Assembly (NCBI RefSeq): GCF_020523605.1
Contig: NZ_JAJAQI010000047.1
Location: forward strand, 1-38,732
DNA: 38,732 bases
Source: Roseicella aerolata
GTDB taxonomy: Bacteria; Pseudomonadota; Alphaproteobacteria; Acetobacterales; Acetobacteraceae
Reading direction: 5' to 3'
Shown here: one piece after another, positions 8,165 through 15,894 of the stretch
Layout: every line of letters begins with the position of its first letter
Numbering within the stretch: the stretch's first letter is position 1
Made by a program: the position numbers and the translations under genes
The notes under the pieces: generated by a model
What the model saw: only the letters and a program-made list of their open reading frames with translations
The model's database searches: none
Told to the model about the DNA's origin: nothing

Positions 8165-9174
8165 TTCACCTGTTCCGCCACGCGCGGGTCGATCAGCGCC
8201 TGTGCGACATCGACCAGGACATTCACCACCGCATAGACCACCCCGACCACCAGCGTCACGGCCAGCAGTGCCTTGTAATCGGCGGAAAGGATCGCCTGCA
8301 CCGCATAGGTGCCGAGGCCCGGCCAGTCGAAGATCGCCTCCACCGCCACCGCGCCCGAGATCAGCGCGCCGAAGAGCAGGCCGATCTGCGCGACGGTGAC
8401 GGTCACGGCATTACGCAGGACATAGATCGCCGCGAGCCGGACGCGGCCATAGCCGGCGGCCTGCGCATAGAGCACGAAATCCTTCTGCAGCGTCTCCAGC
8501 ACGCCGGAGCGGGTGAAGCGCGCAATGCTGGCCAGGCCCGGCAGGCACAGCGTGACGGCCGGCAGGGCGAGGTGCCTGAGAGTGTCGACAAGGAGGTCGA
8601 GCCGCCCGGCAAGCAGGCTGTCCACCAGGAAGAATCCCGTGACGGTCGGCGGCGCGCCGAGCGCGACATCGATTCGCCCGCGCAGCGGCAGCACGTCCAG
8701 ATCCATGGCGAAGATCAGTTGCAGCATGATGGCCAGCCAGAAGGATGCGATAGCGAGCCCGCCGACGCTGATCAGCCGCGCCAGATGATCGATCGGCCCA
8801 TTGTGGTTCAGCGCCGCCAGCAGCCCGAGCGGAACGCCGAGCCCGGTCGCCAGCAGGAGGGCGACGAAGGTCAGTTCCAGGGTTGCTGGCAGCCGGAAGA
8901 CGATCTCTTCCATCACCGGCCGGCCCGAGAAGATGGAACTGCCGAGATCCCCCGACAGCACCTGCCGCATATGGGTGACCGCCTGCTCCCAGAGCGGCCG
9001 GTCGAGCCCATAGCGCGCCCGGATCTCCGCCAGCTGTGCCGGCGTCGCGGCATCGCCCGCCAGCGTCGCCGCCGGGTCCGCCGGGATCACCCGCGTCAGC
9101 ACGAAGGTCAGCAGCACCAGGCCGAACAGCGCGGGAAGCGCCAGCAGGATCCGGCGCAGGATATAGCGTGCCAC
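8161..9174 (-). CDS. ABC transporter permease (DppB/OppB-like)
   Basis: Permease of 337 residues starting at a GTG seven bases after the binding-protein gene. It opens with the DppB hallmark ARYILRRILLALPALFGL (first helix), followed by the periplasmic domain containing IPADPAATLAGD and RARYGLDRPL, then five further helices. The EAA-loop segment YAQAAGYGRVRLAAIYVLRN is near the C-terminus. Complete and of ordinary length. It forms the membrane channel with the DppC-like partner. Confidence 0.93.
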   Translation of the reverse strand: MARYILRRILLALPALFGLVLLTFVLTRVIPADPAATLAGDAATPAQLAEIRARYGLDRPLWEQAVTHMRQVLSGDLGSSIFSGRPVMEEIVFRLPATLELTFVALLLATGLGVPLGLLAALNHNGPIDHLARLISVGGLAIASFWLAIMLQLIFAMDLDVLPLRGRIDVALGAPPTVTGFFLVDSLLAGRLDLLVDTLRHLALPAVTLCLPGLASIARFTRSGVLETLQKDFVLYAQAAGYGRVRLAAIYVLRNAVTVTVAQIGLLFGALISGAVAVEAIFDWPGLGTYAVQAILSADYKALLAVTLVVGVVYAVVNVLVDVAQALIDPRVAEQVK

Positions 9175-9181
9175 CCTGCGC

Positions 9182-10744
9182 TCAGTCGGCCAGCGACAGG
9201 GTCCGCAACTCGCCGCCCGAACCGACGGGCGAGAAGCTGTAGCCCTGCACCCGCCGTGTCAGGCCGCGCAGGTTGACCGTGTTGTACACCCAGATATCCG
9301 GGCTGTCGGCCACCACCAGCTTCGTCGCCTCGGCATAGAGCCGCGCGCGCTCCGACTGGTCCAGGCTGGTGCGCGCCTTGGCCAGCAGCGCATCCACCTG
9401 CTGGTTCTGGTACCAGCTGCTGGCCTTCCATGTGCCGTGGAAGCGGCTGTCATACATCTGGCCGATCCAGTTCTCCGGGTCGATGAAATAGGCGCTGACC
9501 CAGTGCACCCACATATCGGGTGTCGTCTCCGGCCGGCCGGTCGAACCGGTGATGTTCGGCCAGGTGCTCGGCACGATCTTGAGACTGACGCCAACCCGGC
9601 GCAGATCGGCCTGGAACATCTGCGCCGCCTGCACGGTCTGCTCGAGTTCCGACTGGACATGGATCTCAATCTCCCGGCCAAGGGGCGCGCCGGCGGCGCG
9701 GGCCTTGTCGCAATGCTCCCTGGCCTTGGCGAGATCGAAGGAATAGGGCGCCATACCCTCCGGGTTGCCCCAGAGGTTGTTCGGGTTCGGGCCCGGATTG
9801 CGGATGACCAGCCCCTTCAGGATGATCTCGTTGAAGCCTGGGTAGTTGAAGGCATGCGCGAAGCAGAGCCGCGCGTCCTTGTTGTCGAAAGGCGGCTTCC
9901 GGTTGTTCATGCGCAGGATGAAGACGCGCATGGACTCGTCCTTCGCCACACGGGTGCGGGCATTGCGCTCCACCCGCTCCACCTGGTCCGTCGGCAGGTA
10001 GCTGTCGGTCGCATCGATCTCGCCGCGCAGCAGGGCCAGCACCCGGGTGCTGGTTTCCATCACCGGCCGGCTGCGGACCTGGTCGATCGGCTTCGGATTG
10101 TCTGCCCAACCGCGGAAATGCTCCGGGAAGCGCACCAGATCCAGCGCGGTGCGCGGCCGGTAGGTGGCGGAATCCATCCGGTAGGCGCCCGAGCCTGCGC
10201 TGTTCGCCGCCAGCCACTCCGCGCCGCGGTCGCTGTCCTTTTCATTCGCCGTCAGCACGCGCGGATTGACGATGGCGACCAGTGGCATGGCGGCAAGGAA
10301 GGGCGCATAGGGCGTGGACAGCACGAAGCGCACCGTTCGCGCATCCGGCGCGCTCACATTCTCTGCCTTCAGCACCGGGGTGAAGGCAGCCGCGGGCGCG
10401 CGGTTCATCGCCAGCAGCCGGCGGAAGGAATAGACCACATCCTCCGCCGTCATCGGGCTGCCGTCGTGGAAATTCACGCCATCCCGCAGAGTGATTTCCC
10501 AAGTCAGCCCATCCTCGGAGACGCTGTGCCTCTCCGCCAGCCAGGGAATCAGTTGCGGCGGGTTGCCCTGGTAACGGTAAAGCCCGTCATAGATGTTCAA
10601 CAGGATGAACTGGCTCGGCACGTCGAAGACCGCATGAGGATCGAGCGTGGCGGGCAAGGTATCGCCCCAGACCAGCGGGCGCTGCTGCGCCGCGGCGGGG
10701 GTCGCGAACAGTAGGGCGGCGAGCAACGCAGCGCGCAGGCGCAT
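9182..10744 (-). CDS. Periplasmic peptide-type substrate-binding protein (SBP_bac_5)
   Basis: Binding protein of 520 residues and first gene of the seven-gene operon. The ATG at 10744 gives a clean Sec signal peptide (MRLRAALLAALLFATPAAA, cleavage before QQ) and has GGGGGA about eight bases upstream; a longer frame adds only implausible residues. Family signs are LPATLDPHAVFD near the mature start, the W-x-I-x-LRDGVNFHDG block and FTAEDV-like MTAEDVVYSF. It should capture a peptide-like or amide-containing solute for the coupled permeases; since hyuBA follow in the same unit, the solute may be the hydantoinase substrate. Confidence 0.92.
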   Translation of the reverse strand: MRLRAALLAALLFATPAAAQQRPLVWGDTLPATLDPHAVFDVPSQFILLNIYDGLYRYQGNPPQLIPWLAERHSVSEDGLTWEITLRDGVNFHDGSPMTAEDVVYSFRRLLAMNRAPAAAFTPVLKAENVSAPDARTVRFVLSTPYAPFLAAMPLVAIVNPRVLTANEKDSDRGAEWLAANSAGSGAYRMDSATYRPRTALDLVRFPEHFRGWADNPKPIDQVRSRPVMETSTRVLALLRGEIDATDSYLPTDQVERVERNARTRVAKDESMRVFILRMNNRKPPFDNKDARLCFAHAFNYPGFNEIILKGLVIRNPGPNPNNLWGNPEGMAPYSFDLAKAREHCDKARAAGAPLGREIEIHVQSELEQTVQAAQMFQADLRRVGVSLKIVPSTWPNITGSTGRPETTPDMWVHWVSAYFIDPENWIGQMYDSRFHGTWKASSWYQNQQVDALLAKARTSLDQSERARLYAEATKLVVADSPDIWVYNTVNLRGLTRRVQGYSFSPVGSGGELRTLSLAD

Positions 10745-10785
10745 GGTCGGATCCCCCGTGCATGGTCCGGTGGGGGAAGTGAAGC

Positions 10786-10801
10786 TGCCTCCCGGGAGGC
10801 A
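10786..10801. promoter_or_regulatory. Perfect 16-bp palindrome upstream of the transporter operon
   Basis: tgcctcccgggaggca is a perfect, loopless palindrome about 42 bases upstream of the binding-protein start codon at 10744. Perfect symmetry without a loop suits a dimeric repressor or activator site better than an RNA hairpin. No regulator gene lies next to it. Confidence 0.35.
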
Positions 10802-11171
10802 TGCAAGGCCCGCAGCACAGCTTTCCAGCGCAGGACGGGCCAACTCTGCCCGCGGCATCGGCAGATGGTCGCGTTATCGCCCACCCGGCGCGCAACCCTC
10901 CACGCAGCGACAGCGCCACCGTGATGGGCGCGTGACCCGTCACCGCGTCCGCTCCCCGCGACGCGGCGGGCGGAGGCGGCCCCGTCAGGACCTGAAGGCT
11001 GCGGTTCTCATAGGACCGGCAGACATCCGTCACGATCCCGCAGAGCCGCCCAGGATGAGCCAGCATCGGCGCTGAATCCGCCAGAGCCGAAGCGGCTGCG
11101 CCGGACGAGGACGCGCGGGACGCGCCCGGCCCGCACCGGCTGGCCAGCGCTGATCGTCACCCCTTGCCGGG

Positions 11172-11217
11172 GCACCGGATGCCGGTGCAGTACCGGCCCT
11201 GCCCCAGGCCCTGGGGC
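11172..11217 (+). repeat. Two adjacent 7-bp hairpins upstream of the Lin0512 genes
   Basis: gcaccgg/ccggtgc (11172-11188, loop atg) and gccccag/ctggggc (11201-11217, loop gcc) lie in a row, ending 56 bases before the ATG at 11274. They could shape the leader RNA, but short hairpins arise readily by chance in DNA this GC-rich. Confidence 0.3.
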
Positions 11218-11273
11218 ATTGCCCGCAGCGCGCCGGCGCGGGACACTCCGCCGGGGAAGGCCAGGAGACAGGC

Positions 11274-11630
11274 ATGGCGCTGAAGCGCATGGTGCTGCAG
11301 ATCGGCATGGGCACCGATATCCGCGGAGGCGAGCCGACCAAGGCCGCAGTGCGCGCATTGCGCGATGCGCTTTGGCACAACTCCCTCACCATCACCCATG
11401 CCCTCGGCCTTGATGCCGATTCCATGCAGGTGAAGGTCACCATCGGCGTCCCTCGCCCGGAGCAGGTGGACCGCGATGCGGTCCTGGCCGTGCTGCCGCA
11501 CGGCACAGGGACGGTGGAGGTGGTGGAAGGCGGTCTGATGATCCCGACCGAGGATGGCCGCGGCGTGACGCTGCTCGCCCAGGCGGCGGCGGAGGTCTTT
11601 CTCGACCTGCCGGAGGGAGGCGCGGCATGA
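11274..11630 (+). CDS. Lin0512-family protein, copy 1 (motif variant)
   Basis: This 118-residue protein belongs to the Lin0512 family (TIGR02058), whose function is unknown. The family is marked by GxGxDxHG near the N-terminus followed by a TKAA-x-RA-x-x-DA helix. Here the motif reads GMGTDIRG (residues 11-18), so the conserved histidine is arginine, while EPTKAAVRALRDAL and the VTIGVPRPE block are intact. No signal peptide or membrane segment, so it is probably cytoplasmic. AGGAGA lies a few bases before the ATG at 11274, giving a good ribosome site. Its stop overlaps the start of copy 2 (ATGA), so the two are likely made together. It is divergent from the transporter-hydantoinase operon. 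Confidence 0.8.
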   Translation: MALKRMVLQIGMGTDIRGGEPTKAAVRALRDALWHNSLTITHALGLDADSMQVKVTIGVPRPEQVDRDAVLAVLPHGTGTVEVVEGGLMIPTEDGRGVTLLAQAAAEVFLDLPEGGAA

Positions 11631-11974
11631 CCATTCCCCGCCGCGTGATTCTGGAGATGGGCACCGGCAACGACCTGCATGGCGGAGACTACACCAAGGC
11701 GGCCTTGCGCGCGGTGCAGGACGCGCTGCATCACTCCTCCCTCGCCATGCTGCGGGCACTCAGGATCGACCCGGAGAGCATGATCGTGGAGGTGACCATC
11801 GGCGTGCAGCAACCCGAAAGGTTGGATGCGGAGCGAGTCCGTGCCTCCCTGCCGCATGGACAGGTGACCGTGAGGGTGGTGCGGGGCGGGCTCGACATAC
11901 CGGATCCGGAGAGGGAGGATCCGGCGGTGATCGCCAGCGCGGCGATTGCGGTCAGCCTGCCCTTGCCGGCGTGA
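11627..11974 (+). CDS. Lin0512-family protein, copy 2 (canonical motif)
   Basis: This 115-residue protein is a paralogue of the gene just upstream and aligns with it almost end to end. It keeps the full family motif GTGNDLHG, followed by GDYTKAALRAVQDALHHSS, the VTIGVQQPE strand and VRVVRGGLDIP. Its ATG overlaps the previous stop in an ATGA junction. Function is unknown for the family. The different state of the motif in the two copies suggests division of labour, for instance a heteromer with one active-site-bearing subunit; this is inference only. Confidence 0.85.
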   Translation: MTIPRRVILEMGTGNDLHGGDYTKAALRAVQDALHHSSLAMLRALRIDPESMIVEVTIGVQQPERLDAERVRASLPHGQVTVRVVRGGLDIPDPEREDPAVIASAAIAVSLPLPA

Positions 11975-12006
11975 TGCCCCCACGCGGCGTCATATCCGTC
12001 GCCGTG

Positions 12007-12034
12007 GCGCGGCGCTGCCGGGGCAGCGCTGCGC
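12007..12034. terminator. Hairpin between convergent Lin0512 and arsC genes
   Basis: gcgcggcgctgc pairs with gcagcgctgcgc (12 pairs, one G-T) around the loop cggg. It lies 33 bases after the Lin0512 stop and 86 bases past the arsC stop, so it may terminate from either side. There is no T-run. Confidence 0.4.
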
Positions 12035-12119
12035 GGTGTCCAGAGGGCTTGGCGCTGCACCTCCGGCAGGGCGGCGCGGTGCTCTGCCCGCCGTGGAAAG
12101 GCATGCCGCGCCGGCCCTG

Positions 12120-12479
12120 TCAGGCACCCGGCAGGATCTCCCTCACCCGCTCGGCCGGGCGGCATAGCCGTGTCCCGCCGGGCGCGATGACGAAAGGGCG
12201 CTCGATCAGGATGGGGTGCGCCAGCATCGCCTCCAGCAGCGCATCCTGGGGCAGCGCCGGATCGCCCAGGCCCAGCTCCGCATGACGCGCCTCCTTCGCC
12301 CGCAGCACCTGGCGCGGCGTCAGCCCGGCTGCGGCGATGGTTGCGGCCAAGGCGGCTCGGTCCGGCGGCGTCCTCAGATACTCGACGATTCTTGGCTCGA
12401 CGCCCGCCGCGCGGATCATCGCCAGGACCTTGCGGGAGGTACCGCAGGACGGGTTGTGCCAGATGGTGACATCGCTCAT
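12120..12479 (-). CDS. arsC: Arsenate reductase (glutaredoxin-type), ArsC family
   Basis: This 119-residue protein reduces arsenate to arsenite with glutathione/glutaredoxin. The active-site segment WHNPSCGTSRK has the catalytic cysteine at residue 12, and arginines fall at 60, 94 and 107, the same positions as the oxyanion-binding arginines of plasmid R773 ArsC. It is slightly shorter than the 141-residue R773 enzyme, as are many chromosomal ArsC/YfgD-like proteins, so a YfgD-like role outside arsenic resistance is possible. The ATG at 12479 fits the family start. No arsR, arsB or acr3 gene is nearby; the nearest co-oriented gene is aqpZ 413 bases upstream. Confidence 0.88.
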   Translation of the reverse strand: MSDVTIWHNPSCGTSRKVLAMIRAAGVEPRIVEYLRTPPDRAALAATIAAAGLTPRQVLRAKEARHAELGLGDPALPQDALLEAMLAHPILIERPFVIAPGGTRLCRPAERVREILPGA

Positions 12480-12892
12480 GCCGGACTCCGCGCGGGCAGG
12501 AACCGCCATCATCCCCCGTCCCGCTCGGCGCGTCACGCCAGGCGGGAAGCGGCGCCGCCTGGCGCCGTTGTGCGCGCGCGCACAGCCCGCACCTTCCCAC
12601 CGCGCCATAGTCAGCCGCGAGACGCGCCTTACCGCGGCTCAGTTTTGGCATTTGAGCCCTTGGCGCCGCCGGGCCGTATCCTGGCGGGGCCGCCCTGGAG
12701 ACCGGACTGCATTTCCCGCCGCGGCCGGACCCTTGCCCCGGCCGCGGCGCCCCCCCTGGCGCGGCGCATCGGAATGTGTACGGCCTGATCCCGATCGTCC
12801 GGGCGCGTATCACGGAATGCCAATCCGCCGGTGGCCAGGGATGGTGGAGCGGAACACCGCTCCGGGGCGTTCGCGCCCCTGCGTGAGCCGCG
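12480..12892. other. Intergenic region between aqpZ and arsC
   Basis: About 410 bases without a credible gene. The right end carries the hairpin cluster at 12847-12908; the rest, including a promoter for arsC, shows nothing I can identify. Confidence 0.5.
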
Positions 12893-12908
12893 CTACCGCG
12901 GCTCACGC
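12847..12908. terminator. Three consecutive hairpins at the end of aqpZ
   Basis: In order: gagcgg/ccgctc (12847-12862, loop aaca), ggggcg/cgcccc (12864-12879, loop ttcg) and gcgtgagccgcg/cgcggctcacgc (12881-12908, loop ctac). The third is a perfect 12-bp stem whose loop contains the aqpZ stop codon (minus-strand TAG, 12893-12895). A terminator or 3'-end stabiliser for aqpZ is likely, although no T-run follows on the minus strand. Confidence 0.55.
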
Positions 12909-13678
12909 GCCGGCATGGGGGCCAGCGACTCCGGCTCGGCCACCCGGGCGCTGGCCGCCGCCGCGGCGCGGTCGAGCGCATCCGCCGTTTCCTCGGCGCT
13001 GAGCCAGCGATGCAGCAGGCCGCCGACCACGCCGCCGATGATCGGCGCCACCCAGAACAGCCAGAGTTGCTGCAGCGCCACGCCACCCAGCACGAAGGCC
13101 GGGCCGGTGCTGCGCGCCGGGTTCACGCTGGTATTGGTGACCGGAATGCTGATCAGATGGATCAGCGTCAGGCAGAGCCCGATGGCGATGGGCGCGAAGC
13201 CGGCCGGCGCGCGGGCGGAGGTGGCACCGAGGATGACCATGAGGAAGAAGAAGGTCATCACGACCTCGGTCAGGAAGCCGGAGGCGAAGCCGAACTTGCC
13301 GGGCGAAGCCTCGCCATAACCATTCGCGGCGAGACCCTTCGCGGCGATGTCCCAGCCGGGTTGGCCGGAGGCGATGGCATAGAGCAGGAAGGCGCCGGCG
13401 GAGGCGCCGATGACCTGTGCGGCGATGTAGGGCAGCGCCTCGCCCGCCCGGAAGCGGCCGGCCGCGACCAGGCCGCAGGTGACGGCCGGGTTGAGGTGAC
13501 AGCCGGAGATATGGCCGATGGCAAAGGCCATGGTGAGAACGGTGAGGCCGAAGGCGAGCGAGACGCCGAGCAGGCCGATGCCGACCTCCGGGAAGGCTGC
13601 TGCCAGGACGGCGCTGCCGCAACCGCCGAGGACGAGCCAGAAGGTACCGAAGAACTCAGCCACCAGTTTGCGTGACAC
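12893..13678 (-). CDS. aqpZ: Aquaporin Z (water channel)
   Basis: This inner-membrane water channel of 261 residues is closely similar to E. coli AqpZ. The two pore motifs are NPA at 63-65 and NPA at 186-188, and the selectivity-filter residues F43, H174, T183 and R189 sit at exactly the E. coli positions, which marks an orthodox water channel rather than a glyceroporin. Six helices and two half-helices can be followed. The start is a GTG at 13678, chosen because it gives the family N-terminus [20 protein letters not shown] and has GGAGGG about nine bases upstream; the longer ATG frame adds 26 unrelated residues. It has a short alanine-rich C-terminal tail. Transcribed alone. Confidence 0.95.
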   Translation of the reverse strand: MSRKLVAEFFGTFWLVLGGCGSAVLAAAFPEVGIGLLGVSLAFGLTVLTMAFAIGHISGCHLNPAVTCGLVAAGRFRAGEALPYIAAQVIGASAGAFLLYAIASGQPGWDIAAKGLAANGYGEASPGKFGFASGFLTEVVMTFFFLMVILGATSARAPAGFAPIAIGLCLTLIHLISIPVTNTSVNPARSTGPAFVLGGVALQQLWLFWVAPIIGGVVGGLLHRWLSAEETADALDRAAAAASARVAEPESLAPMPAREPR

Positions 13679-13729
13679 GACACAAACCCTCCGCTCCGGG
13701 CAGCCCCCTCGGCCTCCCAGGCTCTGTCT

Positions 13730-13735
13730 ATTGTA
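13730..13735 (-). promoter_or_regulatory. Candidate -10 box for aqpZ
   Basis: On the minus strand TACAAT lies about 50 bases before the GTG start in one of the few AT-richer spots nearby. No good -35 element is visible at the expected distance, so the call is tentative. Confidence 0.25.
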
Positions 13736-13879
13736 GGCCGTGTTACAGATCGTCACCCGTCCTCAGGAAAAGGTGATGCCGACAGCGCGGCAACCCGCCC
13801 AACTGGCGTGGAATGGTCGGGCCGCAAATCCGGCATTTCCCCCGCCTCGCGCCGGCGGCGCCAGGCTGATCATGCACCT

Positions 13880-13920
13880 CGGGGCATCCGGAGCCTGGCT
13901 GCCGGAGGCCGGATGCTCCG
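13880..13920. repeat. Long imperfect hairpin
   Basis: gcatccgg (13884-13891) pairs with ccggatgc (13909-13916), extended outward by four more pairs including one G-T, around a 17-base interior that can itself pair weakly. Role unknown. Confidence 0.4.
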
Positions 13921-14108
13921 CATCACCCGCGGGTGGCCGTGCAGCACCCAGGTACCACCACGATCGGCACGCCCCGCCGGGCATCGCCACCTGCCTGGCG
14001 ATGGCCGGCCAAGCAGGGTCTTGCCTCCCGGTTCCCGGCAGAACCTCCTTCTCCGGCAGGACCGGCGGATGTCATGCGCCCGCAGGCCCGCCTTCGGCTC
14101 CGTACCAA

Positions 14109-14138
14109 GGGCCGCTGATGGTGGCCCATCAGCGGCCC
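14109..14138 (-). terminator. Perfect 13-bp hairpin downstream of the binding-protein pair
   Basis: gggccgctgatgg pairs with ccatcagcggccc around the loop tggc. It lies about 100 bases beyond the stop at 14240 and is the best terminator candidate for the two co-oriented binding-protein genes, but has no clear T-run. Confidence 0.45.
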
Positions 14139-14239
14139 CTCGAACGCCGGGCTGTTCGTACCGCAAGTCCTGGCGATGCCGCACTTGCGGCACCATCCGT
14201 TCAGGTCCCTGGCATGATGGGCAAATCCATGCGCCGGTA

Positions 14240-15859
14240 TCAGTTCATGCTGATCGGCGTCAGGTCCTGGAACCAGCTCTGCGCCTGGACGAAGCTGCGG
14301 ACGTTGCGGCTCATCGCGCGCGGGTTCAGGTCTTGCGCGATGAAGAGGAAGAGCGCATCGTCCACCACCTTCGCGTGCAACTCGCCGAGCAGCTTGTCCT
14401 GGGCCACGGGATCGAAGGTCTCGTAGATCTTCGCCATCAGCGCGTCGTAGTCGGCATCGGCGAAGTAGCCCCAATTGTTCGCCAGTGGCGGGACCAGGTC
14501 GGACTTCAGGAAGCGGATCAGGGCCGTGAAGGGGTCGAGCGCGGCATAGGAGATGTTGATGGCGGAGACGCCGCGGTTGGAAGGCGCCTTCGCCCCCTCC
14601 CGCCAGATGCCGAGCAGGGCGTTCCATTCGATGACCTCGAAGCTGACCTCGATGCCGATCTCCTTCAGGTTCTGCTGCACCGCTTCGTTCATCGGCAGGG
14701 GTTGCATCTGGCCGGAGCCGCTGGGCGAGATCGCGACCTTGGTCCTGAGCGGGTTGCGCGGGCCGAAGCCGGCCTCCGCCATCAGCCTGCGGGCGGCCGC
14801 CGGATCGTAGCGCACCGGCTCCCGCGGGCTGCCATGCCAGGGATGCCCAGGCGGCAGCAGGCCGGCGCCCTCCGCCATCATGCCGCCCAGCATGGTCTTC
14901 ATGCCGGCGCGGTCGATGGCCAGGTTGGCGGCCTTGCGCAGCCGCATGTCGCGCCAGGGCGAGCCCTCCGCCATGTTCAGGTGCCAAGTCCAGTTGTGGG
15001 GATAGGTGTTGGAGACGACCTGGAAGCCGGCTTGGCGCAGGCTTGGGATGGCATCCGGCGGCGGCGCCTCGATGAAATCGACTTGGCCGCTGCGCAGGGC
15101 GGCAACGCGGGTATTCGCCTCCGGCAGCGGCAGCAGCACGACCTTGCCCACCTTCGGGATGCGCGTCGCATCCCAGTGGTCCGGGTTCCGGGCCAGCACC
15201 GCGCGCTCCCGGATCGAGAAGCTCTCCAGCTTCCACGGTCCGGTGCCGATGGCCTTCGGCAGGTAGTTGTCCCAGTTGCGGCCGGCGGCCTCCCAGGCGC
15301 CCTGATGGGTGATGCCGATCCAGGTCAGGCCGAAGGGCACCAGGCTGTCGACCCGATTGGTCTCGATAATGAAGGTATGCGGCCCCTCCGCCCGCCAGGC
15401 GACCACGGTCGGCATGCGGATGCGGGCATTGGCCGCGGCGCGCGGATCGTAGTGCGGCGCGTCGTTCTTCAGCGCGCGATCATAGGAAAAGACGACGTCC
15501 TCGGCCGTCATGATCCTGCCATCATGGAACTTCACGCCCTCGCGCAGCGAGATGATCCAGCGCCTGGGATCCGCGGGATCCACCTTCCAGGACGTGGCGA
15601 GGCCGGGGCGGAGCGTGACGGGCTTGTCGAAGCTCGTCAGGTCCCAGCCGGCAAGCTGGTCATAGATCGTGATGCCCATGAAGCGGTGACCCTCGGCACC
15701 CTGGTCCGGGACGCCGTTCGAGAGCGGCACCGCCGAGGCAGTCATGCCGACGCGAAGCGTGGTGTTGGGAGCGCCCTGGGCCTGGGCCAGGTCGTAAGGC
15801 AGCACCGCCGCAGCGGCGAGGCCGCCCAGCAGGCTGCGGCGGCCGATGGTGATGGTCAT
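14240..15859 (-). CDS. Orphan peptide-type substrate-binding protein, copy A
   Basis: Periplasmic binding protein of 539 residues, SBP_bac_5 family. The N-terminus ITIGRRSLLGGLAAAAVL has a twin arginine and a hydrophobic core ending near AQA, so export by Tat is possible. Typical blocks are SLREGVKFHDG, MTAEDVVFSYDR, GTGPWKLESF and NPLRTKVAISPSG. The ATG at 15859 is the only start that gives this signal; the frame is open far upstream but only with antisense-like residues. No permease or ATPase genes are adjacent. It is a close paralogue of the next gene upstream, 35 bases away, and both probably share one transcript. Confidence 0.92.
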   Translation of the reverse strand: MTITIGRRSLLGGLAAAAVLPYDLAQAQGAPNTTLRVGMTASAVPLSNGVPDQGAEGHRFMGITIYDQLAGWDLTSFDKPVTLRPGLATSWKVDPADPRRWIISLREGVKFHDGRIMTAEDVVFSYDRALKNDAPHYDPRAAANARIRMPTVVAWRAEGPHTFIIETNRVDSLVPFGLTWIGITHQGAWEAAGRNWDNYLPKAIGTGPWKLESFSIRERAVLARNPDHWDATRIPKVGKVVLLPLPEANTRVAALRSGQVDFIEAPPPDAIPSLRQAGFQVVSNTYPHNWTWHLNMAEGSPWRDMRLRKAANLAIDRAGMKTMLGGMMAEGAGLLPPGHPWHGSPREPVRYDPAAARRLMAEAGFGPRNPLRTKVAISPSGSGQMQPLPMNEAVQQNLKEIGIEVSFEVIEWNALLGIWREGAKAPSNRGVSAINISYAALDPFTALIRFLKSDLVPPLANNWGYFADADYDALMAKIYETFDPVAQDKLLGELHAKVVDDALFLFIAQDLNPRAMSRNVRSFVQAQSWFQDLTPISMN

Positions 15860-15894
15860 GGTCGGAAAGCCCCCGGTATCGTGCTTGCCCTCCC

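Larger units (their letters stand above)
10745..11273. promoter_or_regulatory. Divergent regulatory region between the hyu operon and the Lin0512 pair
   Basis: These 529 bases separate two divergent transcription units and must hold both promoters. I see no convincing -35/-10 pair and no gene. Structured parts are a 16-bp palindrome at 10786-10801 and two short perfect hairpins at 11172-11217. The remainder is very GC-rich and featureless. Confidence 0.5.
13736..14239. other. Intergenic region downstream of the duplicated binding proteins
   Basis: About 500 bases with no credible gene. It contains two strong hairpins, at 13880-13920 and 14109-14138, either of which could end transcription of the binding-protein pair. 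Confidence 0.5.

Noticed and set aside
11172-11217. A riboswitch in front of the Lin0512 genes
   Set aside because: Two simple short hairpins do not match any riboswitch architecture I know, and similar stems are frequent in this GC-rich DNA.
12120-13678. An arsenic-detoxification operon
   Set aside because: Only arsC is present; there is no regulator or efflux gene, and the aquaporin has a water-selective filter.
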